From JAAFHB01 sp037133495 (GTDB lineage: Bacteria > Bacteroidota > Bacteroidia > Bacteroidales > Prolixibacteraceae), in contig JBAXOA010000002.1 of NCBI GenBank assembly GCA_037133495.1, positions 1-64,000 on the forward strand: a stretch of 64,000 nucleotides of DNA, given 5' to 3'. The notes beneath the pieces are model-generated. The model did no database searches, was not told the DNA's origin, and saw only the letters and a list, made by a program, of their open reading frames with translations. The position numbers were made by a program, and so were the translations under genes. How positions within the stretch are numbered: position 1 is the stretch's first letter; each line of letters starts with the position of its first letter. Of this stretch, positions 44,709-54,253 are shown one piece after another.

Positions 44709-46067
44709 TTAAAGTTGATCCAGCTTAAGTACCTCAATGGCATTGTCATGAAGGATCATTTGGGCGATTTTTATTGCTTCAATTTCACTAAAATAGCCAT
44801 CTCTTACTTTTGCGATTAAAACTTTTGAGACAATTTGTTTGGCGAATAGCAAATGACCATAAATATTTTCGACATTCCTAAAATCACCTCCGAAAGCCAT
44901 GATCTTATTGGCAGGGATAGTCTCGAGCCATTCGTGCAAATACCTTTCGCTGTAGGAAGGGGAGATGATATACAACCAACACAGGTCGATGTAAACATTT
45001 CTGAAGTTTTTAGCCAATGTAGCCAGTTCTCCACCAAAAGGATATCCTCCGTGAAACAGGATGAATTTTACGTTGCGATATTTCAGAAACAGGTTGGCGA
45101 GGTGCATGGGATTGGAGTTTCCGATATAATTTCCATCTCCGGCCTGTAGCCCGGTATGAAATTGTACGGGAGTATTAGTTGCGTTGGCTAAGTCTAAGAT
45201 CCGGTGTATCATGTAATCCTGTAATGGTTTTATCTCACTTCCGTTGTAAGGGAGAACAGTCCCTGACGGCATACTTATTATTTTACGAAAAACAGCTTCT
45301 GCCTTATCTTTGCTGACATCTTCGAAGAACAGGTCTCTTTCGTAGGCAGTCCCAATTTTAACCGCTACATTATCTTTATCCATCGCTTTATGAAAAGCGA
45401 CTCCCAGAGCAGCGACAAAATCATCAAGGTTATTGATGGGAGCATTTTGCTGTTTGGCAATAGTTTCGATTTTTTGCGCGGATACGGCAAAGAAAAACTC
45501 TCCAAACCGTTTAACATACCTGAATGTCGCAGGATTGCCAATTGTATGATTATCCCCGTCGACAACAACATAATCGAACTTGCATTTTTCATAAAGGACT
45601 TGGCTATACCAGTCTGTCTGATAAACTTTCTTGATTTTTGCAGATAATTCTTCAACTGTTGTCTCATTCAAATCTTTGATATCGAACAGCTTGTCCGCTG
45701 TAAGCAATGCTGCACGGCTATAGGCGGTGTTGGAGGTTCCTTCCCAATAGGGTTTTAAAATGTTCCATTTCTCCATGATAGTCAGAGAATCGGTCAGCAA
45801 TTTTCCGAAAGTTGATTTGGGCATCCCCGCCGACCGAATGTCATCGTAGGTATAGTGCTGCAATAAAAGCATGAAATCAAGTTTGCCACTTTTCATCCAT
45901 CCTGATTGCCCTTCAAGGTGTTCATGGGTATCAACCACCTTCATCTGATCGATGTAATTGGTAATTCTATTTTCAAAACCCCGTTTCGGCAACGGCCGGA
46001 TTTGAACCTGAGACCGGACAGAAAATAAAAGGAAAATTGCCAGTAATGTTAAGGTCGTTCTTTTCAT
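44709..46067 (-). CDS. Secreted amidohydrolase-superfamily protein
   Basis: 452 residues with a signal peptide to about residue 20. Metal-site marks of the amidohydrolase_2 (TIM-barrel) group: VVDTHEHLEGQ near residue 46, PVQFHTGLQAGDGN near residue 304, ILFHGGYPFGGE near residue 340 and the Asp in AFGGDFRNVE near residue 392. Cytoplasmic relatives act as decarboxylases or lactonases; export with a PUL is unusual and suggests action on a released sugar lactone or uronate, which is inference. It is 22 bases behind the unknown lipoprotein gene and 25 ahead of GH2 copy 2. Confidence 0.8.
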   Translation of the reverse strand: MKRTTLTLLAIFLLFSVRSQVQIRPLPKRGFENRITNYIDQMKVVDTHEHLEGQSGWMKSGKLDFMLLLQHYTYDDIRSAGMPKSTFGKLLTDSLTIMEKWNILKPYWEGTSNTAYSRAALLTADKLFDIKDLNETTVEELSAKIKKVYQTDWYSQVLYEKCKFDYVVVDGDNHTIGNPATFRYVKRFGEFFFAVSAQKIETIAKQQNAPINNLDDFVAALGVAFHKAMDKDNVAVKIGTAYERDLFFEDVSKDKAEAVFRKIISMPSGTVLPYNGSEIKPLQDYMIHRILDLANATNTPVQFHTGLQAGDGNYIGNSNPMHLANLFLKYRNVKFILFHGGYPFGGELATLAKNFRNVYIDLCWLYIISPSYSERYLHEWLETIPANKIMAFGGDFRNVENIYGHLLFAKQIVSKVLIAKVRDGYFSEIEAIKIAQMILHDNAIEVLKLDQL

Positions 46068-46089
46068 GGCTGTAGAAGTTTAAATTGCT

Positions 46090-47037
46090 TTAATGTAGCT
46101 TATAAACGGCACTTCGAATCTCCGCAAGGGTGCCAACAATGACATAGTAATCATATTCATAAACGCATTTTTTAGTAAGCATGGCCTGCTTTACAGGTGC
46201 GATATAAGAGGTTGATCCATCGGTCGCCTCTCCGCCAATAGTTCCTGCCAATCCCGCTAAAAACTTGTCGCTGCTGGGATTGTAAATACCCATACCCCAA
46301 AGATTATCATCCAGAAAGGCCATCCAGTGCTCCGTTACATTGGGGTAGATTCCCCAAAAGCCGCTGGAAAGATTGATAACTGTCGGATTTTCAGGGTTCG
46401 CATTCGTATAGGGGGCATTTCCGCGGTATGTATAAAGATTCTTCAATGCGGAGATGGGATAAACGGCAGGCAATTCCTGATCGTTGACAATGCTGTCACC
46501 ATAAATCAGATCGGTACGGTGAACAGTCAGTTTGTTATGTACTTTCAACACAGCTCCCTGGAGCGTTGTCCATTGTTCCATCTCTGCTTCGGCCGGACGG
46601 TTATTCATGTCCCATTGCATAGGTATGCATTTGACATATAGCTCGTTTCCGGTTTTTTGAAAGGCTAAAATCTGAGCACGATGACGATTGTAATCACCCA
46701 CTTGTATCGGATTCCAACTCCACGGTGACCAACCGGCGGCCTGCCCCTCCGCTCTTCGGTCGACGCTTTTCCCGGCATAATAGGATTGCTGAATGTACCT
46801 GCCTTCGTCAGCAATGTTGACAATACTTCGGCGAGAAGCGGACAAGGAGAGGTATGAAATGGCACCACCTCTGGTAAGGTCGAGTTTAAGTGTAAGAATT
46901 CCATTATCAAGAGTCGAACTTGTATCCTTGGATTGAATAACTGGATCCGATGGCTTAATAAAAGGCTGAACCGGCTGGCTTTTCGCACATTGAAAAAGCA
47001 ATAAAGCGAGCATTGAAAGACTGATAACTGATTTCAT
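46090..47037 (-). CDS. Secreted protein of unknown function, probable lipoprotein
   Basis: 315 residues. Its lipobox-like LLLFQC puts a Cys near residue 17. I do not recognise a named family. The sequence is rich in beta-strand and aromatic residues, with GGAISYLSLSASRRSIVNI near residue 57, GRYIQQSYYAG near 80, AAGWSPWSWNPIQVGDYNRH near 100 and CIPMQWDMNNRPAEAEMEQW near 137. The opening pattern (D-N-G-I-L-T-L-K-L-D followed by R-G-G-A-I-S-Y-L) recalls galactose-mutarotase-like beta-sandwiches found next to lyases and glycosidases. It sits in PUL 2 between the GH28-like and amidohydrolase genes. Confidence 0.6.
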   Translation of the reverse strand: MKSVISLSMLALLLFQCAKSQPVQPFIKPSDPVIQSKDTSSTLDNGILTLKLDLTRGGAISYLSLSASRRSIVNIADEGRYIQQSYYAGKSVDRRAEGQAAGWSPWSWNPIQVGDYNRHRAQILAFQKTGNELYVKCIPMQWDMNNRPAEAEMEQWTTLQGAVLKVHNKLTVHRTDLIYGDSIVNDQELPAVYPISALKNLYTYRGNAPYTNANPENPTVINLSSGFWGIYPNVTEHWMAFLDDNLWGMGIYNPSSDKFLAGLAGTIGGEATDGSTSYIAPVKQAMLTKKCVYEYDYYVIVGTLAEIRSAVYKLH

Positions 47038-47295
47038 AAATAGAAAAATAGTTGATTTTGATTTATTATAGATGTTAGAATCGCTGATTGAACCCCCAGA
47101 AGAGGAATGCTTATACCCAACACGACAGCCGGATTAAGTATCAGGTTAATTCTTTTATATTTGTGTTACATTTTTTTCAAACAGTTCGCAATATAATAAC
47201 TTTAACCTCGAAATGGTCGCATCCAGAGTAATCTTTTATGGAATTTATTAAGCGAATATTTTTGGGCGGTTTTCAATGCAGATGAAAGGTTCAGC

Positions 47296-48915
47296 TTAAA
47301 AGCCATCTCCCCGTTTGCTCAGAATCTTGCTGCTCCCACCAACAATCAGCCCACTGCCATAGAAATTGGAGATGGTCAAGGCTTTGATAGTGTTTTTGTC
47401 ATTATTCAGGAAAAACGGGTATTGACTAGAGGAGTTCACATGAATGATATTGGAAGCATTGATAACATTCAGTCTGCCGGAATCATTAGAAAGGATCGAG
47501 GCGATGCCATCGGTATTTATTCTGTTGAATTGCAAGTAGTTTACTTCGCAGTTATTCCGTGTTTTCATCAAAACGCTCTTGTTTTGAATCTCTTTTTGAG
47601 TCCTTGATAGTGAAACATTGGAGATGCTCAGCTGATTGATAGCGGCGCCGTCAACCAGAATATGGTTGATTGTTGAATTTCTTGTTGAATCCCGACTATA
47701 ATAGCCATCAATTTCGAAACTTCCAATGACGGTATTTTTCCCTTTTATAAAAATGGTTGGTTCACCGGCAGCAAAATATTTCCGTTTTATATTCTTTAAA
47801 ATCAGTTGTTCTACATTTGTACTGACATTGATCATGCTTTCGTTCGGCATCTTAATGGAACCAGGGTAGATGGCAACATCAACATCCTCAATATTGATCG
47901 TTCCAATATTGCCCGGCCCGGCCCACGTTACTATTCCAGGGTCGTGCTGATAATTGTCAATCACAACAGCATATCCTTTGGTATAGCCTTTAATATTTCG
48001 GATGGTGATGCGATCGATCCGGCTTTTGCCGCTTAAAATCCGTATTCCAAACAGCGAACTGTTCAGGGTGATATCATCAATCAGAATATCCGAAATCGGA
48101 CCGGCAGCTTTTTCGGTATAAAATACTTTATCCGAAGGGGTTCCTTTCCGGTCGAACCACCGCAAGTAAAGGTCATCCGCATTTAACGCGATTGCATCGT
48201 CGTGTGTATTTAAAATGCAATGCCGGATTACGCCATATTGCGAATTCCCGTCTATGTGCAACCCATCATTGTTAATTAAAGGATTGGGACCTACATCCAC
48301 GATAATATTTTCGTATAACACATGGGTTACATTCGACGCTGCAATGGCATATGTGGCAGGTTTATAGAGTATTGCATTACGTACAATGAGATTATCCACC
48401 CCATGAAATCTGAAACATCCGACGAGTCCGTTAATGCTGTCTCCCTTACTTTGCGCACCCCGTGGTATTTCCGGATTGTAATAATTTCCATTCCAGATGC
48501 CTCCGTTGATCACAATATTTGAATCTTTTTCATTACCAAAAGATTGACCGGCATTGATAAAGATTGATTTGTCGGAGTGATTTCTTAAGATTGCTCCGCA
48601 GCCGGCATTAGCGATAATGGTAGTATTACTGTAAATCTTCAGCCCTGTCACCGAATATCGCCCATCCCAATAAACCGTTACCGGAGCAGCTTTGGCTTTG
48701 TCAAGAACAGCCTGTATGACAGCGGTATTGTCGGTTCCGAAGGTCGTGCTGCTTATCCCGATCCGGGCATCTGAAACTGCGCCGTGAGCCGACAAATAGT
48801 AAACATTGACGCCTAACCCAATCGTAAAATTGTTCGGACCAGATGGAGTGTTGGACTGTGAAAAACCAGCTTTGAAAAAAAATAATATAATGATTAACAG
48901 AAGAATTCTTATCAT
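47296..48915 (-). CDS. Secreted GH28-like beta-helix protein
   Basis: 539 residues, signal peptide to about residue 20. It is a right-handed beta-helix with NNDGLHIDG near residue 216 and NTHDDAIALNADD near residue 239. These correspond to the N-x-D and D-D catalytic pairs of GH28 polygalacturonases. The usual GHG and RIK stretches are not evident (LFGIRILSGKS stands there), so a related but different substrate is likely. It begins nine bases after the DUF4838 gene, with which it is surely co-transcribed. Confidence 0.68.
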   Translation of the reverse strand: MIRILLLIIILFFFKAGFSQSNTPSGPNNFTIGLGVNVYYLSAHGAVSDARIGISSTTFGTDNTAVIQAVLDKAKAAPVTVYWDGRYSVTGLKIYSNTTIIANAGCGAILRNHSDKSIFINAGQSFGNEKDSNIVINGGIWNGNYYNPEIPRGAQSKGDSINGLVGCFRFHGVDNLIVRNAILYKPATYAIAASNVTHVLYENIIVDVGPNPLINNDGLHIDGNSQYGVIRHCILNTHDDAIALNADDLYLRWFDRKGTPSDKVFYTEKAAGPISDILIDDITLNSSLFGIRILSGKSRIDRITIRNIKGYTKGYAVVIDNYQHDPGIVTWAGPGNIGTINIEDVDVAIYPGSIKMPNESMINVSTNVEQLILKNIKRKYFAAGEPTIFIKGKNTVIGSFEIDGYYSRDSTRNSTINHILVDGAAINQLSISNVSLSRTQKEIQNKSVLMKTRNNCEVNYLQFNRINTDGIASILSNDSGRLNVINASNIIHVNSSSQYPFFLNNDKNTIKALTISNFYGSGLIVGGSSKILSKRGDGF

Positions 48916-48924
48916 CAGGATTAT

Positions 48925-51501
48925 TTATTTTGCACCTTCTATATTTTTGTGAAAGCCCTTTCGATGCGACTCACCTGCCTCTGCATAATAAGTAACCCCT
49001 TCACGTTTGGCTATTTCACAAAATCTGGCATAAGTGCCATCATATTTTGAAAGTACGGGTGTCCTTTTACATTTAAGGTACAGAACAGGAAGAGAAGCCA
49101 TTTCAACACGCCGAAGAACCTCATCGTTATCTGCAATCTTTGCCGCTTCCTCAAAAATAATGTAAGCCTGCTTCACGAAATCATCTGAAAATAGCTCGTC
49201 ATCAGGAGATAGGCCAAAGTGGATATGGGTGGATGGTGTAACACGGCCTTGTAATAAGTCGAAATATTGTCTGATCAAAGCCCCTGACCTGCCATAATAA
49301 CCGTACATGAAATCGGCAATTACTTTTTCGGTATTGCAATCCGGATTCCAAAGCAAGCGTGAAATCAGATACGATTTAAGTTCAGAAAATTCACCTCCCC
49401 GGCTTTGGTAGGCTGCCTGTTCCATAATCCCAATGGAATTATTTTCTCTTAATGTCTGAATATTGGGCTGGAGGACTTTAAAATTGGGATATGGCATCAC
49501 ATAATGACTAAAATTAACAACGTAATCCCAAATGTAAAGATGAGGTGCCAGCGACGACCAGGTTTTAAGATCGGTCAGAAATGATTTGTTTTCGGGACAT
49601 GATTTGAAATCATGTGCAAAGCAACATTCAATGCTGCATAACCTTACCACTACATTATTATGCGGGCGAATACTCTTTGGAGGTGTACGCGTATATTGGT
49701 AAGCCAATGTGCCGATAAATTTATCCGGGAATTCTTTTTCGACCGATTCTGCTACCTGATTGACAAACCAGATAATCGGCCCGGATTCAGCGCCTTCTTT
49801 TTTTGCGATTGCCTGACATTTATCGCACTGACAAGGGTTTCGCCAGTCGTTTTGAGAAACATCGTAGATCAGATATTCCGGATTCTCACGCATTTGTTTT
49901 TTTATCCTTTCAATAATAATTTTTAATACATCGGGATTGGTAAGGCACAATTGAGCCCGTTCGTAAATCCGTTTCCCATCTATTAAACTGTAATATTCCG
50001 GATGCTTTTTGTAAAATTCTTCAGGTGGCATTAATGGGTAGAAGGTATGTACCGACCAATAGCTTTCGACTCCTCCGGGTTGCTGCCTGACTGCACTAAA
50101 CCCGAGCGTGCCGTTCATCCTGTTTCTGGCAGCCCAGATTGGATCGAAAGCTTCAAAATAAAAGTCATTGCGGACCCTTATCCCCGGCTTTTCTGAGTGA
50201 TCCAGCCAATTAAAGGACAATTCATTCCTTTTCGGAATAATACTCACACCGGGTGTGTACCATCTGCACCCAAGTTCATTCTCAAGGAACGACATTACAC
50301 CATACATGCTGCCACGCACCTTTCCGCCGTAAATAATAATATCGGAGCCCTTATTGCAGTAACGAAACGATTCATCCAGATTCGCAGGTTCAGCGTCTCC
50401 TGTTTTCTCTTTGATAAAATCATTGTAACCGATAACAATCTGAGACCCTTTGAGTGGCTCATTAAGCTGTTGAATAGGCAGTTCCACTCCGCTTATCTCT
50501 TTCATCCAGTGCTGAAGTTCTTTCGCTGCCCATTGTTCTGAGGTTGATGCGTTTGAACCCAGGGCTATCCGGTAGTCTGATTTTCCGTCCGAAAACAGCT
50601 TGAAGTCTTTACGCTTTCCTGCAAAAAAGGAATATTTTCTCTGGATATTTTCTCCGCTGATTAAATGAATATCCATGACAGCATTGTACGATTGATAATC
50701 TTCCGATTTCAGGTCTGATTTTTTGCAGAAATCCACCGTTCGATTTTCGTTGATGACCGGCTGGTTTTGACTGTTTACAATATTAATAGTTACATTTTTA
50801 ATTAGTTGCTGTAAAACCGGTGCAACGAATTTTGAAGTAATACTGATTTTGCCATCTTCGCCTCCAGTGATATTGAACAGTTCGCCCCGTTCAACGAGGT
50901 TCGGAATTGAGAATGGCAGAAACCGAACACAAAAACCCCATTGATTACCACGTTGTTCTACTTTTAACAGCACGTTGTTTATACCTTTTTTTAGCGTTAC
51001 AGGTATCAAATCATCGTCAATAACAAGACCACGTTGTTGAGGATAATCCCAGATATTCAATCCATTCACCCAAAGTTTACCACCGTCATTGGTTCCTACG
51101 CTAATGAATAAAACTTTAGCTTCGTCTGATTGGATTTCTGTATAGGCGTAGGCAAAAACCGGTGCAGCTTTGGATACTACTTTATCCAGGCTAATGGTAG
51201 AATCAGGAGCATTATAGAGTTTCCATTTAGCCGATCCTTTTAAGTATTTCACAACATCCCCGGCTTTGATCTGAGGGTTTTGTTCGCCTCCGGCTTTTGT
51301 AAGGTAATCGGTGTTAAAACCAACCAGATGATCCCACGAATCGGCAGGATCAAGCGGTTCTTTAATAGGAATAGGGCCACAGATCAGCCACGACTTGATC
51401 CATTGTCCCGGAATGACTTGTTGCGGCGAGAGTTGCTGTGCAATTGCCGGCGCAATTAGCATCAAGCTAATGATAATCAATGATAAGAATGATTTTGCCA
51501 T
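48925..51501 (-). CDS. DUF4838 (GH20-like) secreted protein
   Basis: 858 residues from the ATG at 51501, chosen for its clean signal peptide ending APAIAQQ. The N-terminal part is a PA14/jelly-roll-like segment (SWLICGPIPIKEP, KVLFISVGTNDGGKLWVNG). A GH20b-like lobe follows near residue 315 (WAAKELQHWMKEISGVELPI, MYGVMSFLENELGCRWYTPG). The DUF4838 TIM barrel then has YLIYDVSQNDWRNPCQCDKC near residue 560 and IWDYVVNFSHYVMPYPNF near 660. Proteins of this group resemble hexosaminidases in fold; activity is not established for most. The C-Q-C-D-K-C cluster is a family trait. Confidence 0.85.
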   Translation of the reverse strand: MAKSFLSLIIISLMLIAPAIAQQLSPQQVIPGQWIKSWLICGPIPIKEPLDPADSWDHLVGFNTDYLTKAGGEQNPQIKAGDVVKYLKGSAKWKLYNAPDSTISLDKVVSKAAPVFAYAYTEIQSDEAKVLFISVGTNDGGKLWVNGLNIWDYPQQRGLVIDDDLIPVTLKKGINNVLLKVEQRGNQWGFCVRFLPFSIPNLVERGELFNITGGEDGKISITSKFVAPVLQQLIKNVTINIVNSQNQPVINENRTVDFCKKSDLKSEDYQSYNAVMDIHLISGENIQRKYSFFAGKRKDFKLFSDGKSDYRIALGSNASTSEQWAAKELQHWMKEISGVELPIQQLNEPLKGSQIVIGYNDFIKEKTGDAEPANLDESFRYCNKGSDIIIYGGKVRGSMYGVMSFLENELGCRWYTPGVSIIPKRNELSFNWLDHSEKPGIRVRNDFYFEAFDPIWAARNRMNGTLGFSAVRQQPGGVESYWSVHTFYPLMPPEEFYKKHPEYYSLIDGKRIYERAQLCLTNPDVLKIIIERIKKQMRENPEYLIYDVSQNDWRNPCQCDKCQAIAKKEGAESGPIIWFVNQVAESVEKEFPDKFIGTLAYQYTRTPPKSIRPHNNVVVRLCSIECCFAHDFKSCPENKSFLTDLKTWSSLAPHLYIWDYVVNFSHYVMPYPNFKVLQPNIQTLRENNSIGIMEQAAYQSRGGEFSELKSYLISRLLWNPDCNTEKVIADFMYGYYGRSGALIRQYFDLLQGRVTPSTHIHFGLSPDDELFSDDFVKQAYIIFEEAAKIADNDEVLRRVEMASLPVLYLKCKRTPVLSKYDGTYARFCEIAKREGVTYYAEAGESHRKGFHKNIEGAK

Positions 51502-51627
51502 GTCAGATAGTTTTAGTTTTGAAATCGGAGCAAAAAACAATTGTTTCGTTATCCCGTCAGGGATTTTATATTAGATGTCGTGTTTTATTTTTAAATTTTT
51601 GAGCACATGAAAATTAATTTTTTGCCT

Positions 51628-51729
51628 CCATCCGTCAGCTGACTGAAAAACTCCAATCCGACAACTGGCGGAACCAAAAATTAGGTTCAACTTTTGGTGC
51701 CTTTTTTGTGTCCGTCAGCTGACGGATGG
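51628..51729. repeat. Palindromic repeat R4, copy 2
   Basis: CCATCCGTCAGCTGAC (51628-51643) and GTCAGCTGACGGATGG (51714-51729) are perfect 16-bp inverted arms, and both outer flanks are rich in T. It is of the same size as, and end-sequence related to, 32473-32576. It lies between the GH67-like and DUF4838 genes, where it can act as a hairpin in the operon mRNA. Confidence 0.7.
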
Positions 51730-51795
51730 CGATTTTTATTATTGTTTTTTTTTAGCATTCAGCGTGAAAAGCCGACAATATTTTATTCCTGTTAC

Positions 51796-54231
51796 TTATT
51801 TCTTAATCAGCCATATTTCAGCCACCTGCGATCCGCGTTCCCCTTCACCTTTGTCTTCATCGCCGCAACTCCATGTAAAATTTACTTTTCCCTGTTGTGT
51901 AACTTGTTTAGGAAGTTCAAATTCAAATAAAGGTTTGGTTCCCATGCGGATATAGTCGTGAATCATTACTCCGTTTGCTATGAGTTTCATTTTTGACCTG
52001 AACCGGCCTGTATAAGCAATCCTCAAAGTATAGGTTGCCTCAGGATCCAGATTGTTATATTCCATTTGTAATGGTGTGTCATAAAGCGTATTGACCTGAT
52101 TCATCCAGGCCAATGGCGTGGTCTGACCTTCAAATCCTTTTGCCACAATTTCATGCACCCAGTCAACTCCGGTTAATCCAACTCCAAAACTTACGCGTGG
52201 CGACTCCAGGCTCCCCGGATCTTCAGCCCATGTTTTTTTTGCTTTGACCCGTTTCCAGGCCGAAGGATTGCCAAAATTGTCATAATAACCACCCGGCCCC
52301 GGGTCAGTGCGATGCAACATTTTATCAATTGCCGCAAGCCGTTCGGATTCGTTGTTTAATTTCTCAATCAGGTTAAGCTGATCTAAAATCCATAATGCAT
52401 CATTCAGCGGAATGTCGATATTGTCGATGAAATTTCCCCTGCCACCCATGGCATGGTGTTTTTTTATTGTAAGTTGTGCCCCAAAACTTCGGAACAGTGA
52501 ATCGGCAAGAGCGTAACAGCGGTGCTTTAATTCGGGGGATATTGGCTTCTCATTGGCAAGGGAGAGAAGGTTTCTGGCACTGCTAATTGCTGATGCTGAA
52601 CCATTTATTTTTGCATTTTCCAGGATATTTCTGGCCTGACGTTCGAGATGGGTTTCATAGATTAAACGTCGCTGGGTATATCCATCGAAATAAGCCCTGA
52701 TCAATCCGCTTTGAAAACGCGGGTTGCTTAAAACACGGTCTGAAGCACTTTTTTCCATGGTCTGCCATTGCTGAAGTGTCCGTTGTACCTGCTCATTCGA
52801 TAGAAGTGGTCCTCTTATATTTTTCTCCAAAGCCATCAATCCCTGTGCTACCCCTTCGGTGTAGTCAGATCCTATAAAATAACGTGCATAATCTCTAAGT
52901 GTCTCCAAAACCGGTGTTGAGGGATTCCAATCCTGGTCACTCCAGACAAATTTATTCACATCGTCATTGGTCCCTTCTGAATAGCTGATGCTTCCCTGAG
53001 CATATCCGGCATATAAGTTATGAATGTACTTTTCATCTTCAGGACGGGGATTGATACATTCGCGGCCCAATGTCATCGCGTAAGCAATATCCCAGTCGGG
53101 AACAGGAAACTGACAGCTATAACTATGGGTAATATCGGGGTATAGCCGGATAGGAATGCCAGGTTTGATCAGTTTCTTTACCTCTGGCAGGGGTGTCTTG
53201 ATCCAAGGGCCATAGACCACACCTCCAAACCATTCGTATTGCCGGTTCACATGTGTGTAAAATTTACCATACCACTCTTTGCTTGGCTTAAATACCTGTG
53301 GCGAAACCCATATTTTAGCTTTGGGGTGATATTTATGAAGGATAACCGCTTCTTTCTCAAGCCAGCTAAACAACACATCAGGTTCAAGATCGCCCGGATC
53401 TCCTGCCGGAACAAACAGGGCATCCAATTTTGGCAATATGCTGAATATTATTTCCCGCTCATCCAGTTCTCTCTTAATTGAATCGGGCGACGTATAATTG
53501 CTGCCCATGTTAGGATACCACATCCAAAGGTCCAGTCCATAAGATTTACAAATGCGTGATTGCTCCACAATCATTTGAATAGCAGGCATTTTCATGTTAA
53601 CGCTCGTAGCGTCATCATCCGTGCGCGGAGGCATAATTTCGATGCTGTTGACCCCAAATATTGCCAGATCACGGATATAGCTGTCATACTGGGCAACACT
53701 CCAGGCGTCATAGGCATTTGTCTTGGGACGATAACCCATCTGATGTCCGCGGATGGGATAGACCGGTGTGGAGGAGATGGTTACATTAGAAGGGATCAGC
53801 ACTTCGCCATCCTTTATCACCATCTTTCGGAGCAGTTTGCCGGCTCCATAGAGTGCGCCACGCTCATCATGTCCTGCTATGACAACTGTTTTACCATCTA
53901 TATTGACGATTTTATAACCGTCTTTCCCGGTTTTGGTTAATTGATCGATTGCTTTAAGGCAACCTTCGGGCAAAATACCCATCCTCCCTTCAACACCTAC
54001 AATAATCAACTGCCGGCTCGCAGAGGGTGCCTTAACCATCACCGGAAGGGTAATCCGGCTCCGTTTTTGAATCTCTTCCTGCAGCACCAGAGCGGCTTTT
54101 TGCACCTGAATATTCTTCTTTTCAGAAATTAAGATTGAGGCATTCGAAAAATCAGTTGTTTGGGCTATGCCAGTAAAGGATAGAAACAACAGGCAGAGAA
54201 GGAATAATTTTGTGAATTGTCGGGAGTTCAT
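51796..54231 (-). CDS. Secreted alpha-glucuronidase-like (GH67-type fold) glycoside hydrolase
   Basis: 811 residues, signal peptide to about residue 24. The N-terminal lobe (KKNIQVQKAALVLQEEIQKR, VIAGHDERGALYGAGKLLRK) is the beta-alpha-beta domain shared by GH67, GH84 and GH20. The TIM barrel begins at YPIRGHQMGYRPKTNAYDAW near residue 160 and contains FGVNSIEIMPPRTDDDATS. The C-terminal domain is a beta-sandwich (YTLRIAYTGRFRSKMKLIAN). The catalytic acid cannot be fixed by eye, so the activity could be alpha-glucuronidase or hexosaminidase. It lies 22 bases behind the metallophosphoesterase gene. Confidence 0.6.
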   Translation of the reverse strand: MNSRQFTKLFLLCLLFLSFTGIAQTTDFSNASILISEKKNIQVQKAALVLQEEIQKRSRITLPVMVKAPSASRQLIIVGVEGRMGILPEGCLKAIDQLTKTGKDGYKIVNIDGKTVVIAGHDERGALYGAGKLLRKMVIKDGEVLIPSNVTISSTPVYPIRGHQMGYRPKTNAYDAWSVAQYDSYIRDLAIFGVNSIEIMPPRTDDDATSVNMKMPAIQMIVEQSRICKSYGLDLWMWYPNMGSNYTSPDSIKRELDEREIIFSILPKLDALFVPAGDPGDLEPDVLFSWLEKEAVILHKYHPKAKIWVSPQVFKPSKEWYGKFYTHVNRQYEWFGGVVYGPWIKTPLPEVKKLIKPGIPIRLYPDITHSYSCQFPVPDWDIAYAMTLGRECINPRPEDEKYIHNLYAGYAQGSISYSEGTNDDVNKFVWSDQDWNPSTPVLETLRDYARYFIGSDYTEGVAQGLMALEKNIRGPLLSNEQVQRTLQQWQTMEKSASDRVLSNPRFQSGLIRAYFDGYTQRRLIYETHLERQARNILENAKINGSASAISSARNLLSLANEKPISPELKHRCYALADSLFRSFGAQLTIKKHHAMGGRGNFIDNIDIPLNDALWILDQLNLIEKLNNESERLAAIDKMLHRTDPGPGGYYDNFGNPSAWKRVKAKKTWAEDPGSLESPRVSFGVGLTGVDWVHEIVAKGFEGQTTPLAWMNQVNTLYDTPLQMEYNNLDPEATYTLRIAYTGRFRSKMKLIANGVMIHDYIRMGTKPLFEFELPKQVTQQGKVNFTWSCGDEDKGEGERGSQVAEIWLIKK

Positions 54232-54253
54232 TCGTTAGTCTTATTAGGAGTAA

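Noticed and set aside
42245..44749. A GH2 start at 44749
   Set aside because: It would overlap the amidohydrolase coding end and bury the signal peptide; 44683 gives a clean signal peptide and a 25-base gap.
53560..53940. A 126-codon frame on the plus strand
   Set aside because: It is antisense within the GH67-like gene and has no protein-like character of its own.
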